Source: Rhipicephalus microplus (Eukaryota; Arthropoda; Arachnida; Ixodida; Ixodidae). From it: a stretch of 64,000 nt of DNA. Under the pieces are notes generated by a model. It saw only the letters and a list, made by a program, of their open reading frames with translations, did not search any database and was not told the DNA's origin. A program made the translations under genes and the position numbers. The DNA is taken from positions 76,008,508 through 76,072,507 of the forward strand of contig NC_134707.1 of NCBI RefSeq assembly GCF_043290135.1. Reading direction: 5' to 3'. Below, piece by piece: positions 12,119 through 25,723 of this stretch. Positions within the stretch are counted from its first letter, which is position 1. The number at the start of each line of letters is the position of its first letter.

Positions 12119-12213
12119 CGGGGATCTCGCCATCTTGTGAACACTTCCCGTATTAGGGGTGGCTACGACATACTACTACGGCGGACAAGCCTACGCCTTC
12201 AGGAGCTTCGCCC

Positions 12214-14269
12214 TTAAAGCACGTGGAATACTCAGTCGAATAGCCACAGTCTTTCGGCAAACAAGGTTTGGAATTCACCATGTGTTCATTTTTTTTAAGA
12301 TGAATCTGCTCAGGGTCGAGCCATGTCCACCATAATTCGTAACGTGCCATGATGATGACGATGACGTGGTTGATGATCAAGAGCGAGCGCGTTGTAGAGC
12401 ACACGTTTTTTTTCTGCCATCATGGCACAGCACATGCACGATACCCACCAAACTTCACGATGATGACGCTGATGACGATGAAGATGACGATCATGATCAT
12501 GCACAACGACTGCCTTGTGCAGTATACGAAGTCTCGATGTGATGTACGATGCATTTCGTATCCCTGTAAAGAACCCACAGCCACCTCTGGAATGTACACA
12601 GACCCCGTTCTTTGGCAGCTTGAGGCTAGAGCCGACACCACATAGCAGTAATAATGAAAGCATAAATGAAATTCACAACTGATACATGACCAAGAAATTG
12701 TGCAAAAACTGTACATCGCTTTGGCTATTCCTTCGCCCACTCATCGTTATTCAATTCGTGAATATGCTGTGATATTTTTAAACTCTACCTTTGCATCGTC
12801 CAATTTGGGACTAGCGCTGGATTTCGTCTTTTGTGCCTTCATTTTTTTAACTGCGTGACAACACCTTTTTAGCAGTGCCTTCACTATAGCCACTGCACTT
12901 TTCGCTGTCGTAAGCGCGGCTTCCATATGAGCAGATCATTTTCGGCGAATCTACCACGCTTGTTCCCCGCTCCCGCGTCGCTGTCGAGACTAACGCCGAT
13001 GCACAGGCATCGTTCCAGCTCGGCTGCGCGAGTCGTTCTTCTTTTTGCGGGCTGCGTTCCTGTTACGCTGCGGTCGCGACCCCTACACAATGCGGGCGCC
13101 ACGAGAACAGCTCTTCTTGGCCGATGTGCCGCTTACATATGCGGGCACATGAGCCGGAGGGGCTGCCCTTTGTGTGCGCCTGGAATGGCACGCGTGCAGC
13201 ATCTGCTGTAGTGTCCTCTTCGCGGTGAATTGTGAAGCCTTGCGCTTTCTCGTTGCTTTGTTGACGCCACAGCAGGTGCCTGTAACGTGCTCTCCTCTCT
13301 ATAGAAGCAGCAATCTTTCTCCAAGCTTGACGTCATTATTGTTTGTTTGAGTGGCCATCTAACCCCAACCGCATCGCATCACATATCTCACCCCCTCCCT
13401 CCCTTCTTCCATAACCCCTCTTTCTGAGTTTGCTGGGTTTTCTGTGCCCTCGCTGACCCTTTGGGATACGCCAGCACGCAATGGTGGTTAACAAAAAAGG
13501 GGCAGAATACCGACTTCGACGTTTTTTGTTGCTGTGTGTATACTTTGTGCGGGCGTTCGTTGCAACCGACCGAGACAGCCAGCAGTCCACAGCTACGATG
13601 AACCAACACGATTGATCATTACACTACACAAACATGACGAGGATTCATAACCAACTCATTATGATGAGTATAATGTACAGTTGAAAATGGGTACAATAAC
13701 TGCCAGTTATATGTATAGAAAGAAAGAGCGAACCTCCATATGCTGTATCATTGGTCCTCGTGAAGCACACCGGCAAACACCAGGTGATATTAAAAAATAT
13801 TTAGCCAGTGATGACGCTAGGCAACATTCATCAGTATATGATCCAGTACTGCTAGTATAGCTCTATGCAAGTGGCAGGCCAGAATGTTCACATTCGCCCT
13901 TCACTAACGATAAGGTATGCATTCCCCAATACGAATAACAAAGGGTAGGCGTGACTGAGTGATAATCAGGCACGTACGAAGTCGAGACCTGTCACTAGGT
14001 GATGAAGTCCCAATATAGTCACACTGTTTCTTGTTTACAACGATAAAGCATTTTAGAAGCGAAGCTCCTAGTAATATAACCTACTCATGCGTCACACGTA
14101 ATCGAGAAAGAGACGAGAAAGAAAAGAAGTCAGCATCTTCCGAACGAGATACAGCGAAAGCTGTTATGAGATCAAAACTTGGGTCACGCGTGGCGCTGTA
14201 GTTGTCCGCTGCTGCCATCTCCGGTGCCCATAACCACTACCGCAAAATAAGAAGAAAAAAACTTAGTAC
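12214..14269. other. Gene-free spacer with a GC-rich patch
   Basis: 12340-12510 is rich in GATGAT and GATGAC units, a decayed simple repeat. 12880-13340 is more GC- and CpG-rich than its surroundings, with open frames on both strands, but none is recognisable and no exon call is justified. Confidence 0.4.
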
Positions 14270-14335
14270 CAAGGACACAGTGGGGCTCAAACCCGAGTCC
14301 GCTGCGTGCCAGCCCAGTATTCTACTACTGAGCAA
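14270..14335 (-). repeat. tRNA-like SINE head of a second family
   Basis: On the minus strand the sequence has an A-box-like GCTCAGTAGTAGAATACTGG and a B-box-like GGTTTGAGCCCC at tRNA-like spacing. It differs from the main SINE family. It looks like the head of another tRNA-derived SINE or a tRNA pseudogene. A functional tRNA is unlikely because a clean acceptor stem is not evident. Confidence 0.4.
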
Positions 14336-17300
14336 CGTCTGTTCTTGGCGCTTGTTCGCAAAATTTGCATGGCAGGCTTGATGTCTGGCAGAATATATAG
14401 CGTTATTATATGTAATTAGGCGTTTCAGAACAGCCCAAGAACAACGAGGCGTCCCACAATGCGAATAGTGTAATGATTGGACCATTCAATGCTCCCAACC
14501 CTCTACAAAAGATTGGTTTTGATCACCTATTAACTATAGCGCATGCCCACTTCAGGCGTAATTCCTCATCGTCGTCAGCCTTTGCTTGAACAATTGGCAC
14601 AAAACTTCTTGAAAGTGTTTAGTGGATACCGCGCTTTACAGAACAATGACAAAAATAGCATAGCGAATAATGGTATACTACTCAGAAATTATTATTATTA
14701 TTACCGTCGTGGGTACCCCGCAAGTGTGCTTGTAGCAGTTATCTAATGAGTGTTCAGAAAAGGCTCTCCAAGGCCGCTCTTGTATCTTTCTCTGTGACAG
14801 CGCTGCGCTTTCTGCGAAGGCCTGGCGTTTTTTCTAGATGGCGCTGTACCGATAATCTTATATTGGCTGTTGCGCGGACTGTGCCTGAGTGCGCGGAGAA
14901 CGAGTGCCTCTCTCAATCCCCTGGAAAGCTGGCGTACGTGGCGGATCCCTATTAGGGCTTGGACGAAGCAGAGCGGCGGGTGCGTTGGAGATGCTTGCGC
15001 TCGGCTTTCTTGGCTCGCGTCTCGTCGGTGTTACCCGCACGCTGCCTGGATTTTCGAACGTGATCGGACGCATGCACGGGCGAAGGGACACACGGATGGA
15101 TAGATGGACGGACGCTTCGCCTCACTTATCATCATTGACTCATCATTGATTGAAAATCATCATTGATTGAAAATCCAGTCTAGCGCTGGATTTTCAATAA
15201 CCCCAGAAGCCGGTCAAAGCAAAAAGTGCTCTATAAATAAAGTACTACGTGGCTGTTTGAATACAGCGTCGGTAATTGAATCCTTCTGAATGCACCAAGA
15301 AGTGAAGAACCTTTTCGAAAGCCAATAGAAAGAATGTTACTGAAACTAACGAACGCTCGAACTCAAGCAGCCCTGCAATAGCCTGCCGCTACGTGAGAAA
15401 AAAGAGTAGCAAAGAAACAGACTTGAATTTCTCAATTCTAGTTCTTACTGTTTCTTTCGCACTTTCTTATTTTTCTTCTTTACACGTCAAGCAATTTGAT
15501 CTCCTGTAAGTTTGCCCTCATGTGGACGAGGACGAAAACGTTTCCACATACGCACGAAGAGAGAGCAGTCGCACAGTTTGACGCACGCCGCCTGCTGGCT
15601 TTTGCAGCTACAGTGGTTTTTCTCTCGCACTGCAGAGTTACCCGGCCACTTGGAGTTTGTTGACTGGCTTCACAGAGTTTCTACTGTATAGTTAGCAGAC
15701 AATGGGTGCCTTATTTTTAAACGGCGCCCGCAAAGGTCGTGTGCCATGCATGGAGCCCACTGCGTGCGTCACAAGCATGCGTCACAAGAACATTCACCGT
15801 AGCTGAACTTACGTATTAAAGACATTCAGCAAATGTATTATTAGTACCAGGAACGTCTTGCTTCATATGGAAAAAGCGGATTTATCTCCACACGGACATT
15901 ATAGAGTGTAGGACTTCTAGCCAGAACTGCGGTTCATTCGTCCAGTCCCTGTAGGGTTTCCAGGCACAGGTCATGCCTCAGCGTAGGTCGGTGTGTTTTC
16001 TATTCAGGGTTGCCACACACTTGATTTCATAAAATGGCAACGCTTTCATATTTTCATAGATGCTAGCGAGCCACGATTATTGACACGGGCACTTGTATGA
16101 CGATCAGACTTGCACTGATTACATAAGGATCTGTGCACATATATGTGTGCATTATACTGGCTGCAGCGACTTTGTTTTGTGTGAACTGAGAAGGCTTCGT
16201 TTGCCTCTCATAGAACAGCAGTAGTGATCGCGGTACTGTAGCATGGCTCGACCCGCACAGAACCAAGCATATGAAACACTGGAGTTTCGTTCGGTAGACT
16301 TAGCACGTGACCCCATTCGGTCGCGGGAATTACGCTCAACTTGATCATTCTTTGATACGTTCACCAGTGAAAAACACTTTGTATAGTCTATTTATTCTAG
16401 ATCTTCACTGAAACTCAAGGGGGTTAGAATGACTTAACAGAAAAGAGGCGTCGAGGTTAAAATAAAGAGCTTCTATGGCTATATTACAATAATGGAGGGC
16501 AAAAAAAAGCTTTAGAGCTGAAGAGGAAGGCCACTGTTGTAGCTGTCGACGCAGTGAGACTTCCGTGCTCGACATCACGGACAGGAAAATATTCTTCCAG
16601 CCATAATCATTAACAGTGAAGCTTTATAAAATAGGAATACCGTAAGACCTATATCGTTGATGACAGACTGGTAGGCATTGAGAGTGTGGTGATGTGGGGT
16701 ACTTTGGTTTCTTACGATTATTAACATTTTGTCAATACATGAGTTCCCATAAATATCATGGCGCTAGAGGTAAAAAAAGTAGCGTGTGAGACTAGAATTC
16801 TAGCGTCATAGTTTTACATGAACTACAACCAGCTTTAAAGCAGATATCAAAAATACGTTTTCTCCAGCTTGCGCTTCTGGGAACTTTGCTGCACGTAATA
16901 TTAAGTTCTTCGAAACCATTGTTTAGAGGTGACGGCACCCTCTATAGTTCAGACTGTTGTCTAATGGGACAATATGATTGAAGAAATCACATAGCAACGA
17001 AAGCTTTCTTTCCGTTTGGGTGGTAGCAAAATATGTGTATTCGTTTAACCCCTTGTGTGCTGCTCAAGAACTGTACTACAAACTTTTTTTATGTCACTAA
17101 TATATTTCTTTTAAGGCAAATAACTTAAACTATTTCTGTGCGCAGCACAACTTGTTTGCTCTGCGTTTCTAAAGAATCACCGACACAAAACATTCACAGT
17201 GAGACAACTTGTGCGATATATTTGTGTGGACACGCACACACATCATCTACGAAACGTGCTCTGGCGATACAACCCAGAACATGTCTAAAATCAATTGTAA

Positions 17301-20300
17301 AATGCGTATCACGCACCGCACTAAAAACGTGCCTTTCGTTTCTGTTTAAACAACCAGCTGCGCACGTTTCGCGTAGAAAAATCGTCACCCGCATTGCACT
17401 TTGTTTAACAGGAGACATAACAGTCAGTCAGAAACTGGTCAGCGCTCACTGCTTCTTTTACAATTATGATTGCTTTTCGCGAAAATTTATTGACTACTTA
17501 CTGAGCTATAGTGGCTTGAATTTCCCTCCTTCTTATGTAGTCAATTGCCCGTGAGTAATGGCGCAAATGCCGATATCGCGTAAAGAATTTACACGAGCAC
17601 TGATAGCAGTGAGTGAAATGGAGACATTTTCAGAAGACTGTTGAAACCGTGGCACCTGAAGCTCTGATTGCTGGTTCTGAATTCATAGTGCCTAATTTGT
17701 GCAATAACGCACTTCGATTTAACTCTGGAGAAGTCGAGATCTCTTAGACGCTACTTTGGTTATGATGGTGGCTCAGCTTCCCATCTTGTAATGTCAAGAT
17801 CTTTTCTTCAAGCTCCGCTATTCATTTCTGTTCAAATAAAGCCTTGTTTTAGAAATATCTGTTCACGGGAAGAGCCCCTTAAGAGCGAGGCCTGTTCATT
17901 TTTTTGGCGTTCGCACGCACGGCTGTAGTCGAAACATGTGTAAGACAGAAAATTAAGATTACACTGATGTCATCATTTTGACGGAACAATGTAAGACACC
18001 TACAAGCATGAACCCTTTATACGAGTAGGCGACTTCATTAACATAATGGACCTTAGTACCTAGCTTCGCAAACTCACCGGGATTCACTTCGTGGAGAGGT
18101 GTGGGTTTTTTTTTTCCTTTCACAATATGTCAAGTTGTGTGAGTCACGATTCAAAGCTTTAGGTCGACATTGGCCACCAGACAAAAGGCGCCTCTGTTCG
18201 CACTGTACTACGATCAACGGCTGCCACCTTCGCTAAAGGTTCCTTGTACTGGTGTTTAAATGCCACGAATAAATCAAGTGTACGCGTCACGAAGAACTCG
18301 GCATGGGCTAACCGTAAAGCGGTAGCCTTGCGTGGCATTTGCAGCGAAGGCTGCAGTGTCATTGTGCGTAGGTGTTTATACTGGTTTACTTCGCATTGTC
18401 GATATGGCAGGCTCATTATTAGAAATATTGCTTTTTCGTTTTCCTGTGAGTGACATTTCCAGTCGTTCTTGCACAAATATGTTATGATTGCAGCAGTTAC
18501 TTTCGGAGTAATATAAGCAAGTTTGCATCTCTTCTGGGCTTCCGTTAAGTTTCCTCTTCTCCATTTGTGGACACAGGGCCACAGTGACACGGACGTGGTA
18601 AACGAAGCCACTCATGCGGTCACTGCGCAAAAGGGTGGGCTTGACTATTCATTCATCACCACGCGCCCAATTTGTCGTCAAACCCGTCCTACCTCGAAAA
18701 AGTTGCGCGAAGGCTCTTCTAGCATTTATGCATTGTGTTCACGTTAAATTGAAAACCTACAGTGCACGAATGCTATTAGAAGCTAAAAGAGCACCTCTGT
18801 TAAACAACAAGGGAGCAAATATTCGCCAGTAAAAAAAAAGATATTTCGCATCAAGGTTATGGCCAGAGCAGCATACAGACCACATGTACTTGACAGATGT
18901 ATTGGAGCCAGACAAGCTACTGCAAACACTTTGATGTCCACGTTGTCCAGAATTATGCAGAGCAGATTTACACCGCCTCATCCGGGTTCACCCTGCTTTT
19001 TCGCAAGGAAGAACACACATACAACACCTGCCACGCGATCACATAAAATCAGGTGTTGTGATGCAATGTAACAATGAAGCACAAAAAGCACTTGAAACCT
19101 GTTCTAGTATAAGTGGCCTGTTTTGAGTGGTTGCAGAAGAAATCGACCTTAACGCGCCAGAGCGACTCTATGGAACCTCTACTGAAAATGGATAAACACG
19201 AACCGATGTTATTTTAGTATGCGCACGCAACACCCTAAAACTTTTTCCTCCCCTACTCCCCAACTGTGGTTCAGAAACATCATCTTCTTTGAAATAACGG
19301 TTAAATTCGGTCATATATTCACCGAGAACATGCATAAATGGCTGAAAAGCTGATGTTCTACTTAGTGTTTTCTAATTAAAAATTGTATACCATATACAGA
19401 AGAAGCGTTACAAATATTTTTCATCGCCCCTGTCTTGGTTTAAAAAGTAGGAGTTCGGCGCTGATAGAAAAAACTTCACTGTTTGAATCGAAACAACTTT
19501 ATTGTTTGGCGCTAAGGGTTCTATTATACGGGCGGATGTCCCAGTGTTAGTGCGTTGTATGTAGCCGCAAAGTCTTATCAACTCGGCAAATTTTTTTTCT
19601 TTATCTTAGGATTGCATTTATGAAGCACTGTACGAATTCCGCACGTGATCAAAGTTGGTATAGTTGCTCTCTCGTTATATGGTTCTACTGAGAGAGTAAT
19701 GGGTTGCGATCGGTCTAGGCTGTCAGCAGCACAGCACCGGGACTCAAAGAAGACTTGTGTTGGCTGCAGTCTTAATCGCTAACCTTTTTTTTCGCCTACT
19801 GACAAATATCACATAATCTCAAGGAATATTACTATATTAGTGCTTTGCTTCGCTCGAATTAGTTGCGCTTTTTATGCAATGCGTGTAAACTGAACTAGCA
19901 CTGCCTTAAGAGCTATCGAATTTGATAATGTGCCTGAATTGCAGCGGATTCTTTCAGCATCTCGACATAGTCTCAGAGCGTTCTCCTTAGCTTTGTTTCT
20001 TCGCCAGATTATGTCAACTATTACAAAATCTATATGCTTCTAGTACCTGACATCCTGAGTGCGGTACACCATGTTTCCCTGTCTCAACAACGGACTTCAT
20101 GCAAGCTCCCATTAACTCTTTCACTAGGTGTTATGTATCGTCTATTCAGGTCATCCTTCAATGATGGTTTTCCACACATGTAGGATCGCGATGATATGAC
20201 ATCACTACACTTTTTTCTGCGCACTTACCATTCCCGGTGGCATTTAATGAGTGACCATTCCTATGCTGTGACTCCGGGGAAAACATGAGGCCGTGAAAGC

Positions 20301-20390
20301 GTCCAAGCCATACTAAAAGTATGAGAAAGCTTCGCACTTACAGTGCAAAACATAAAAAAAAGAGCGGAACTGGCTGGCCTTCTATCTTTC
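14336..20390. other. Long gene-free spacer
   Basis: Six kilobases without a recognisable gene. A 13-bp hairpin, ATTGAAAATCCAG with its complement, lies at 15166-15198 next to a short tandem of CATCATTGATTG units. 14750-15120 is GC-richer and carries an H-type repeat-like composition, but I cannot name a family. The frames at 17138-17554 and 18159-18611 show no domain. Confidence 0.4.
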
Positions 20391-20870
20391 TACTTATGTT
20401 TATCTTTCTTTCTTTCTCTTTCTTTCTCTTTCTTTCTCTTTCTTTTTGATTTATGTCGGTTTTGTTCTGTTTCTATTTCTAGCTTTTACCTTTTACTATC
20501 ATCCTTGCTTTTTGTAGTTTTTATTTCTTTTTTATTAATCAGTTCGTCTTTCCTTCATTCTGGTTTTGTTCCTTCTCAATTTCTTTTTTGCATTCCTCGT
20601 GTTCGCTTGAGACTTTTTCATCTCTTTATTGTGTCTGTTTTTTACACCTGTTGCTACGGGTTTCCCTGTTTTTTTCTTTATTTGTAGACATTTTGTCCCT
20701 TTATGTCAGACCATTGGTTCGGTTTCTTTCACAATCTTCCTATATCTTTCTCTTTTTCCTTTTATTTTCTTCCTTGGGATTTTTCCGGAGACACACTCTC
20801 AATCTCTTTCACCTATTTCACATGCACGGATTAACGCTCCCACCAGCTGTACTCGGCAGTGAGGCTTGCC
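20391..20870 (+). repeat. Pyrimidine-rich tract
   Basis: About 480 bases of strong strand asymmetry. It opens with TTTCTTTCTC units and continues as T- and C-rich sequence. The open frames through it encode only Phe/Leu/Ser-rich low-complexity peptides and are by-products of composition. Confidence 0.8.
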
Positions 20871-21842
20871 TAATTCCTGTTGCGCATTACCAACTCAAAA
20901 GTTTTGCATGATGGTCCCCAAGTTTCCAAGAGCTTAAACAGTAGTGCTGTTATAACAGTCAGTGATGAAAAAAAATTCATAGGTCGTTAGAGCTGCAGCA
21001 ACAAGTGCCCACATCAGACTTTCTGTTCAAAAAAGCAATGCTGTGAAATAGCCGTGCGCGGACACAATTTCATACCACACCCTCGGCTCACGAAGTCTAT
21101 GAGCATTTAAGGCTGATGCATCAAGCAGCCACGACAATTAGGCTGGAAGGCTGAATTGTGCCCACCGTTGGCTAAATAGAACACCAAAACTTCTGTTGAG
21201 GCGATTTGGTTAATTGTACAGTATGGTAGCAACAGAGTGAGCACACTATCGGCTAGACGTGGCTAATAATACCACAATACTTATATTAAGCAGCCTTGGC
21301 CTAATAAGAGCGAATGTCCCCTGATGACAGCTAAATACAGACAATGATGGTCTCTAGTGATCTATGATTGAGAGTAACCTCTAGGGTGGTCTAAATAGTG
21401 CAAATTCCAGCTAGTTTAGGGTAAATTTGGTACATTGTCAATGAGCGTTAGTGAAATCTTGGCCATATTTGCCTAGCGTTGGCTACCAACGGGCATTGTT
21501 GCAAAATGAAGGACATTGTGGGCTCGATTTTGCTAAATACTGACTGCTCATGACAAATGTTGGTCATATGACCGTTATTGTAGGCTAAACAATGTATATT
21601 ATTGGCTTACTCGTGGTTGACAGCTGACGTCGGTTTGTTTAGGGCAAATGTTGAGCGTCGGCTTGTAGCAGTTAGTGTTACCTAACACTAGTAAAGTGCA
21701 TGGCGGAGTCGCAACTAATGCAAACGTGCTGTTAGATTATACAGCACGCCGAAATTTTAGCAGTCATTTGTTTTTTCACTGATAGTTTAGAGGGCCCGAA
21801 TATATTACCTTTCATATGCCTTATCTATTCAAGGCTGTTCTG
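20871..21842. other. Spacer with recurring GGCTAA words
   Basis: No gene. Variants of TTGGCTAAAT and GGCTAATA recur several times between 21160 and 21600, which may be a very degenerate tandem repeat. Confidence 0.35.
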
Positions 21843-22050
21843 AAAAAAAATATAAGGGGGGTAAACAACAAGAGGGAAAGGCAGGGAGGTTAACCAGGCA
21901 CATGCCCGGTTTGCTACCCTACGCTGGGGGAATAGGAAAGGGACATAAAGATGAGAGAGAGAGGAAAGAGAAGAGAAAGAGAGAGAGAGAGAAAAGGAGG
22001 ATTGTCAGTCAATCGGCTGGCGCGTATGCAGCGGTGGCACTACACAAAAG

Positions 22051-25000
22051 TTAAAGGTGGTCACAGAGGCCTGTAGTCCTCAAAAAGCACAAGACAGCTT
22101 TGACTGCTTTTTGAGCCGACGAAAGGCGATGACGGTGTTCCAGTAGCATCTGAACAGAGAATGGCCGATCGTCCAATTGTCGCATTGCATCCGAAAGCTT
22201 CTGTCTTTCAGAAGCAAATCGAGGGCAATGGCATATCAGATGGTCGATGTCTTCTTTGGTGCAGCAGACGTCGCATTCCGCATTGTCGGTCAATCCGATG
22301 AGGGTTCTGTATGCTTTTGTGAAGGCAACCCCCAGACATAGGCGACAAAAAAGTGAAGCTTCACGTCGACGAAGTCCGGATGGAGGTCGAAGTTCCAGTC
22401 GAGGGTTTATGTGGTATAGTCTCGTATGCCTTATGCTTGGGGTGTTCCACTCCTGCAGACTCAGACTACGTGCCAGGTGACGAAGTTGATTTGCAGCGTC
22501 AGTCCTTGACAAAGGAATCGGAAGGGTGTGTTCTTCTTGGTGCGATGTACGAGCCGCGCTGTCTGCGGAATCATTGCCACTGATCCCACAATGGCCAGGG
22601 AGCCACTGAAACTTGACCTCGTGGCCTGTTTCTGTGACGTGGTGAACGAGCTTGACAACTTCGTAAGTTAATTGTTCATGGCAACCTCGTCGAAGGACTG
22701 ACTGCATGCTCTGTAGGGCTGGTTTTGAGTCGGAAAACACAGCCCATTTACTAGGTCTTTGGGATTTGATGTACTCTATGGCGCCACGCAAAGCCGCAAG
22801 TTCTGCCGCTGTGGATGTAGTGGCATGTGACAGTTTGATTCGCAGAGTGATTCCTCTAGCTGGAATCACCACCGCACCACCAGAACCAGACGCTGTGGTT
22901 GAACCATCGGTGTATATGTGCACGTGGTTGTTGTACATTTCGTGCAGATGGATCAAGCTCAATTGTTTTAGGGCTGACGAAGGCAAATTTGATTTTTTCC
23001 GTATTCCTGGAATTGAAACACGTACTTGTGGAAGTGTCAGGCACCACGGAGGATACACCAGTTTCTCAGCAGGCGTAAAACCTGATGTAAACGACGCACG
23101 ATGAGCGCAGACAATTGTACTAAATTTCGTGCGGGGCCTCTCAGTAGCGAGGGTTGCCAAGTGGTGGGAAGGATTCCTAGCATGTTGCCTGAGGTACGTA
23201 CGCATCGTTTCAATGGTGATGTGCGTCATGATAGAGTAGTCCTGTGCAATGGCAATTGTTTCAGCTGTCGATGCGCAGCGGGGTAAACCAAGGCATATCC
23301 TAAGCGCTTGGGCTTGAATATTTTGGATTGTGTGCAGGTTCGTTTTGCATGTGTTAGATATAACAGGTAGGCTATACCGCAGGAATCCAGTAAATAATAC
23401 CTTGTACAGCTGTAACATAGACTCGACAGACATTCCCCAACTTTTTCCAGCAAGAAACCTGAATAAGTGACAAATGGCAGTCAGCCGCTTTTTAACGTAG
23501 TTTACGTGGGGTGTCCAAGACAGGTTTCGGTCGATTACGACTCCCAAGAACCTGTGACTCCGGCTGCATGACACCAACTGCCCGTTAATTGATATGCCGT
23601 AAGCGGACATTGGTTTTCTGGTGAAGGCCACGACTGCACACTTCTCACTTGCGATTTCAAGCCCTTGTTTGCGTAAGTGGTACGATGTCACTGATGCTGC
23701 CTTCTGAAGTCGAGCGCGAAGTTGAAGTCGAGTCACACCTGATGTCCACACACAGATGTCATCAGCATAAATGGAAAGTCGTACACTGCTTGGTTGCTTG
23801 CCAACTAGTTCAATGAGTGTTAGGTTGAACAGCGTCGGGCTTAGCACTCCGCCTTGCGGGACTCCTCGGCTGCAGTAATACTCGGGTGTCGGGCCATTCT
23901 CTGTCTGCACGTGAAATGATCTATTCTCTAGGTAGCTCTGAACCCACGTATATATCCTGCCACCGAGTCCCACTCCTTCTAGTGCGCTGAGAATGGCTTC
24001 GTGGGTGACATTGTCGTAGGTCCCTTTAACGTCAAGAAATAGAGCAGTAGATAACCGCTTGCAGGCCTTCTGGTGTTCTACATATGTCACCAAGTCAACT
24101 ACATTGTCAATTGACGAGCGGCCTCGTCTGAACCCGGACATGGCATCTGGATATAGTTCGTAGAATTCTAAGTACCATTCCAGACGCGTTAAAATCATCC
24201 TTTCCATAACTTTTCCCACACAGCTCGCGAGGGCAATCGGGCGGTAAGAGGAAATGTCCAAGGGTGACTTGCCGGCTTTGAGAAGTGGAATCAGGCGACT
24301 TGACTTCCATTCCTGTGGAACCATGCCAGTTTGCCAGGAGTCGTTGTACAGCTGCAAGAGTACCTGCCGAGCTTGATCTCCCTGGTGACACAGAGCGCGG
24401 TAAGTAATTCCGTCAGGTCCTGGCGCTGAAGAACGTCTACACAAAGCAAGCGCAGCCTTTAGTTCGTCCATTGAAAACGAAATCTCCATTCGGGGATCAC
24501 GTGAGGATACAGAAAAGTCGGGCGTCTTTGTCCCAGTTGAATTTGAGCCGCAGGCAATCCTTCGACAGAAGGAATCTGCGACATCAATCTCTTCGCAGCG
24601 TAAGTAAAGTGCCAGAGATTTTAATGGGTAGCGCTGAGTAATGGTTGTACGAAGACCCCGGACAGTTCTCCAGATTAGTGACAGAGGCTTTCTGGGATCC
24701 AAAGACTCGCAAAAAGATACCCATCGTTGCTTGGCTAACTTGTCCATGTGACGCTGTATTTTCTTTTGTGTGCGTCTGGCCACTCTCAGATCATCAAGTG
24801 ATCTCGTGCGTCTATAACGTCGTTCTGCACGACGACGAATCGCTCGGAGTTTCTCGAGATCAATGTCCATATCAGTGCGAGATGAGCTCACCGGAAGCGA
24901 ACGCGTCGTTGACTGTAGGGCACTCTTTATTGCGTCCTTTAGGTTGAAAGGTGAGGCGCCAACATAGTCTTCCATGATTAACTTGTATTTTTGCCAATCG

Positions 25001-25719
25001 GTGCACTGGACGGCTCTGGAGGACTTGAGACTTGGAAAGCCGTCAATCTTCAGGTATGTTGGGATGTGGTCACTACCCCTTGTTTCCAAATCCGAAAACC
25101 AGTGCACTCTGCGTGTGAACGAGCGTGAGACGAAAGTGAGGTCCAAGCAACTGCTATAGGCCGATCCGCGCAGATAAGTAGGGCTGCCATCATTCACGAG
25201 GATAAGTTCACATTCAGAAGCGAAAGACACTCACTGTCTACCTCTAGTGTTGACGCTGGAGCTTCCCCATAAGTAGTGGTGGGCATTGAAGTCACCAGTT
25301 ATCACCCATGGCTGGAGAGTTGAATTCAAAATTCCGCGCAAGCGCTCTCGGTCTAGACGACTTGATGGATGTAAGTAGGCTCCGATGATGGTGAATGTGG
25401 TCTTCTTGTTTTTTACTGTTAGGCAAACGTACTGGTTTTCTTCGTCAGGGGGTACAGGGTGATGAACATAAGTTAAGTCGCGCCGTATGAACACAACGAC
25501 CTTGCTGTGTTCTCCATGGGTAGAAGACGTAAAGCACTCATATCCAGACAGTCTCATCTGGGCTGATAGGTTCGGTTCACAAATCACAATTATGGAGAAC
25601 TGGTTTGTGAATACATATTGCCGGAACTCGGACATACGCGCCCTAAGTCCTCTGGCATTCCACTGAAGGACAGATGCGTTCTTGACCTCCTCGCGAAAGG
25701 ATAACATGTTGCGGGCCAT
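22051..25719 (-). pseudogene. LINE ORF2 (endonuclease-RT-RNase H), one in-frame TGA
   Basis: ORF2 nicks target DNA and copies the element RNA by target-primed reverse transcription. It reads ATG at 25719 through an endonuclease start (N21, E48, GDFN at 142-145), then meets TGA at 25231-25233. The same frame continues for about 1059 codons. Numbering from the downstream segment: the rest of the endonuclease (SDH near 53-55), RT from about 260 with motif A LFLDVKGTYDN (397-407), GVPQGGVLSPTLFNL (456-470) and YADD (488-491). RNase H follows with D775, E810, D834 and D890, then a Cys-Cys-His-Cys finger near the C-terminus. The stop lies inside the endonuclease domain, soon after the GDFN motif. 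Translation into the RT domain would need readthrough. Confidence 0.92.
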
Positions 25720-25723
25720 CGTT

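Larger units (their letters stand above)
11646..12213. mobile_element. MITE-like element with 18-bp terminal inverted repeats
   Basis: The left end, GGGCGAAGCTCCGAAGGC (11646-11663), is the reverse complement of the right end (12195-12213) except for one inserted base. The interior holds a CTGT-rich microsatellite (11748-11813) and a nested SINE (11888-12118). No coding capacity is present. The element may instead be a fragment of a longer tick repeat, since the sequence just outside the left end is partly repeated inside. Confidence 0.5.

Noticed and set aside
12884..13336. GC-rich patch as a CpG promoter or exon
   Set aside because: No consistent reading frame, no splice sites that join it to another exon, and no recognisable protein.
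20343..20911. Phe/Leu/Ser-rich frames as membrane proteins
   Set aside because: They follow directly from the T/C-rich composition.
22247..25159. Plus-strand frames inside the minus-strand LINE
   Set aside because: Shadows of ORF2 in other frames with no independent signal.
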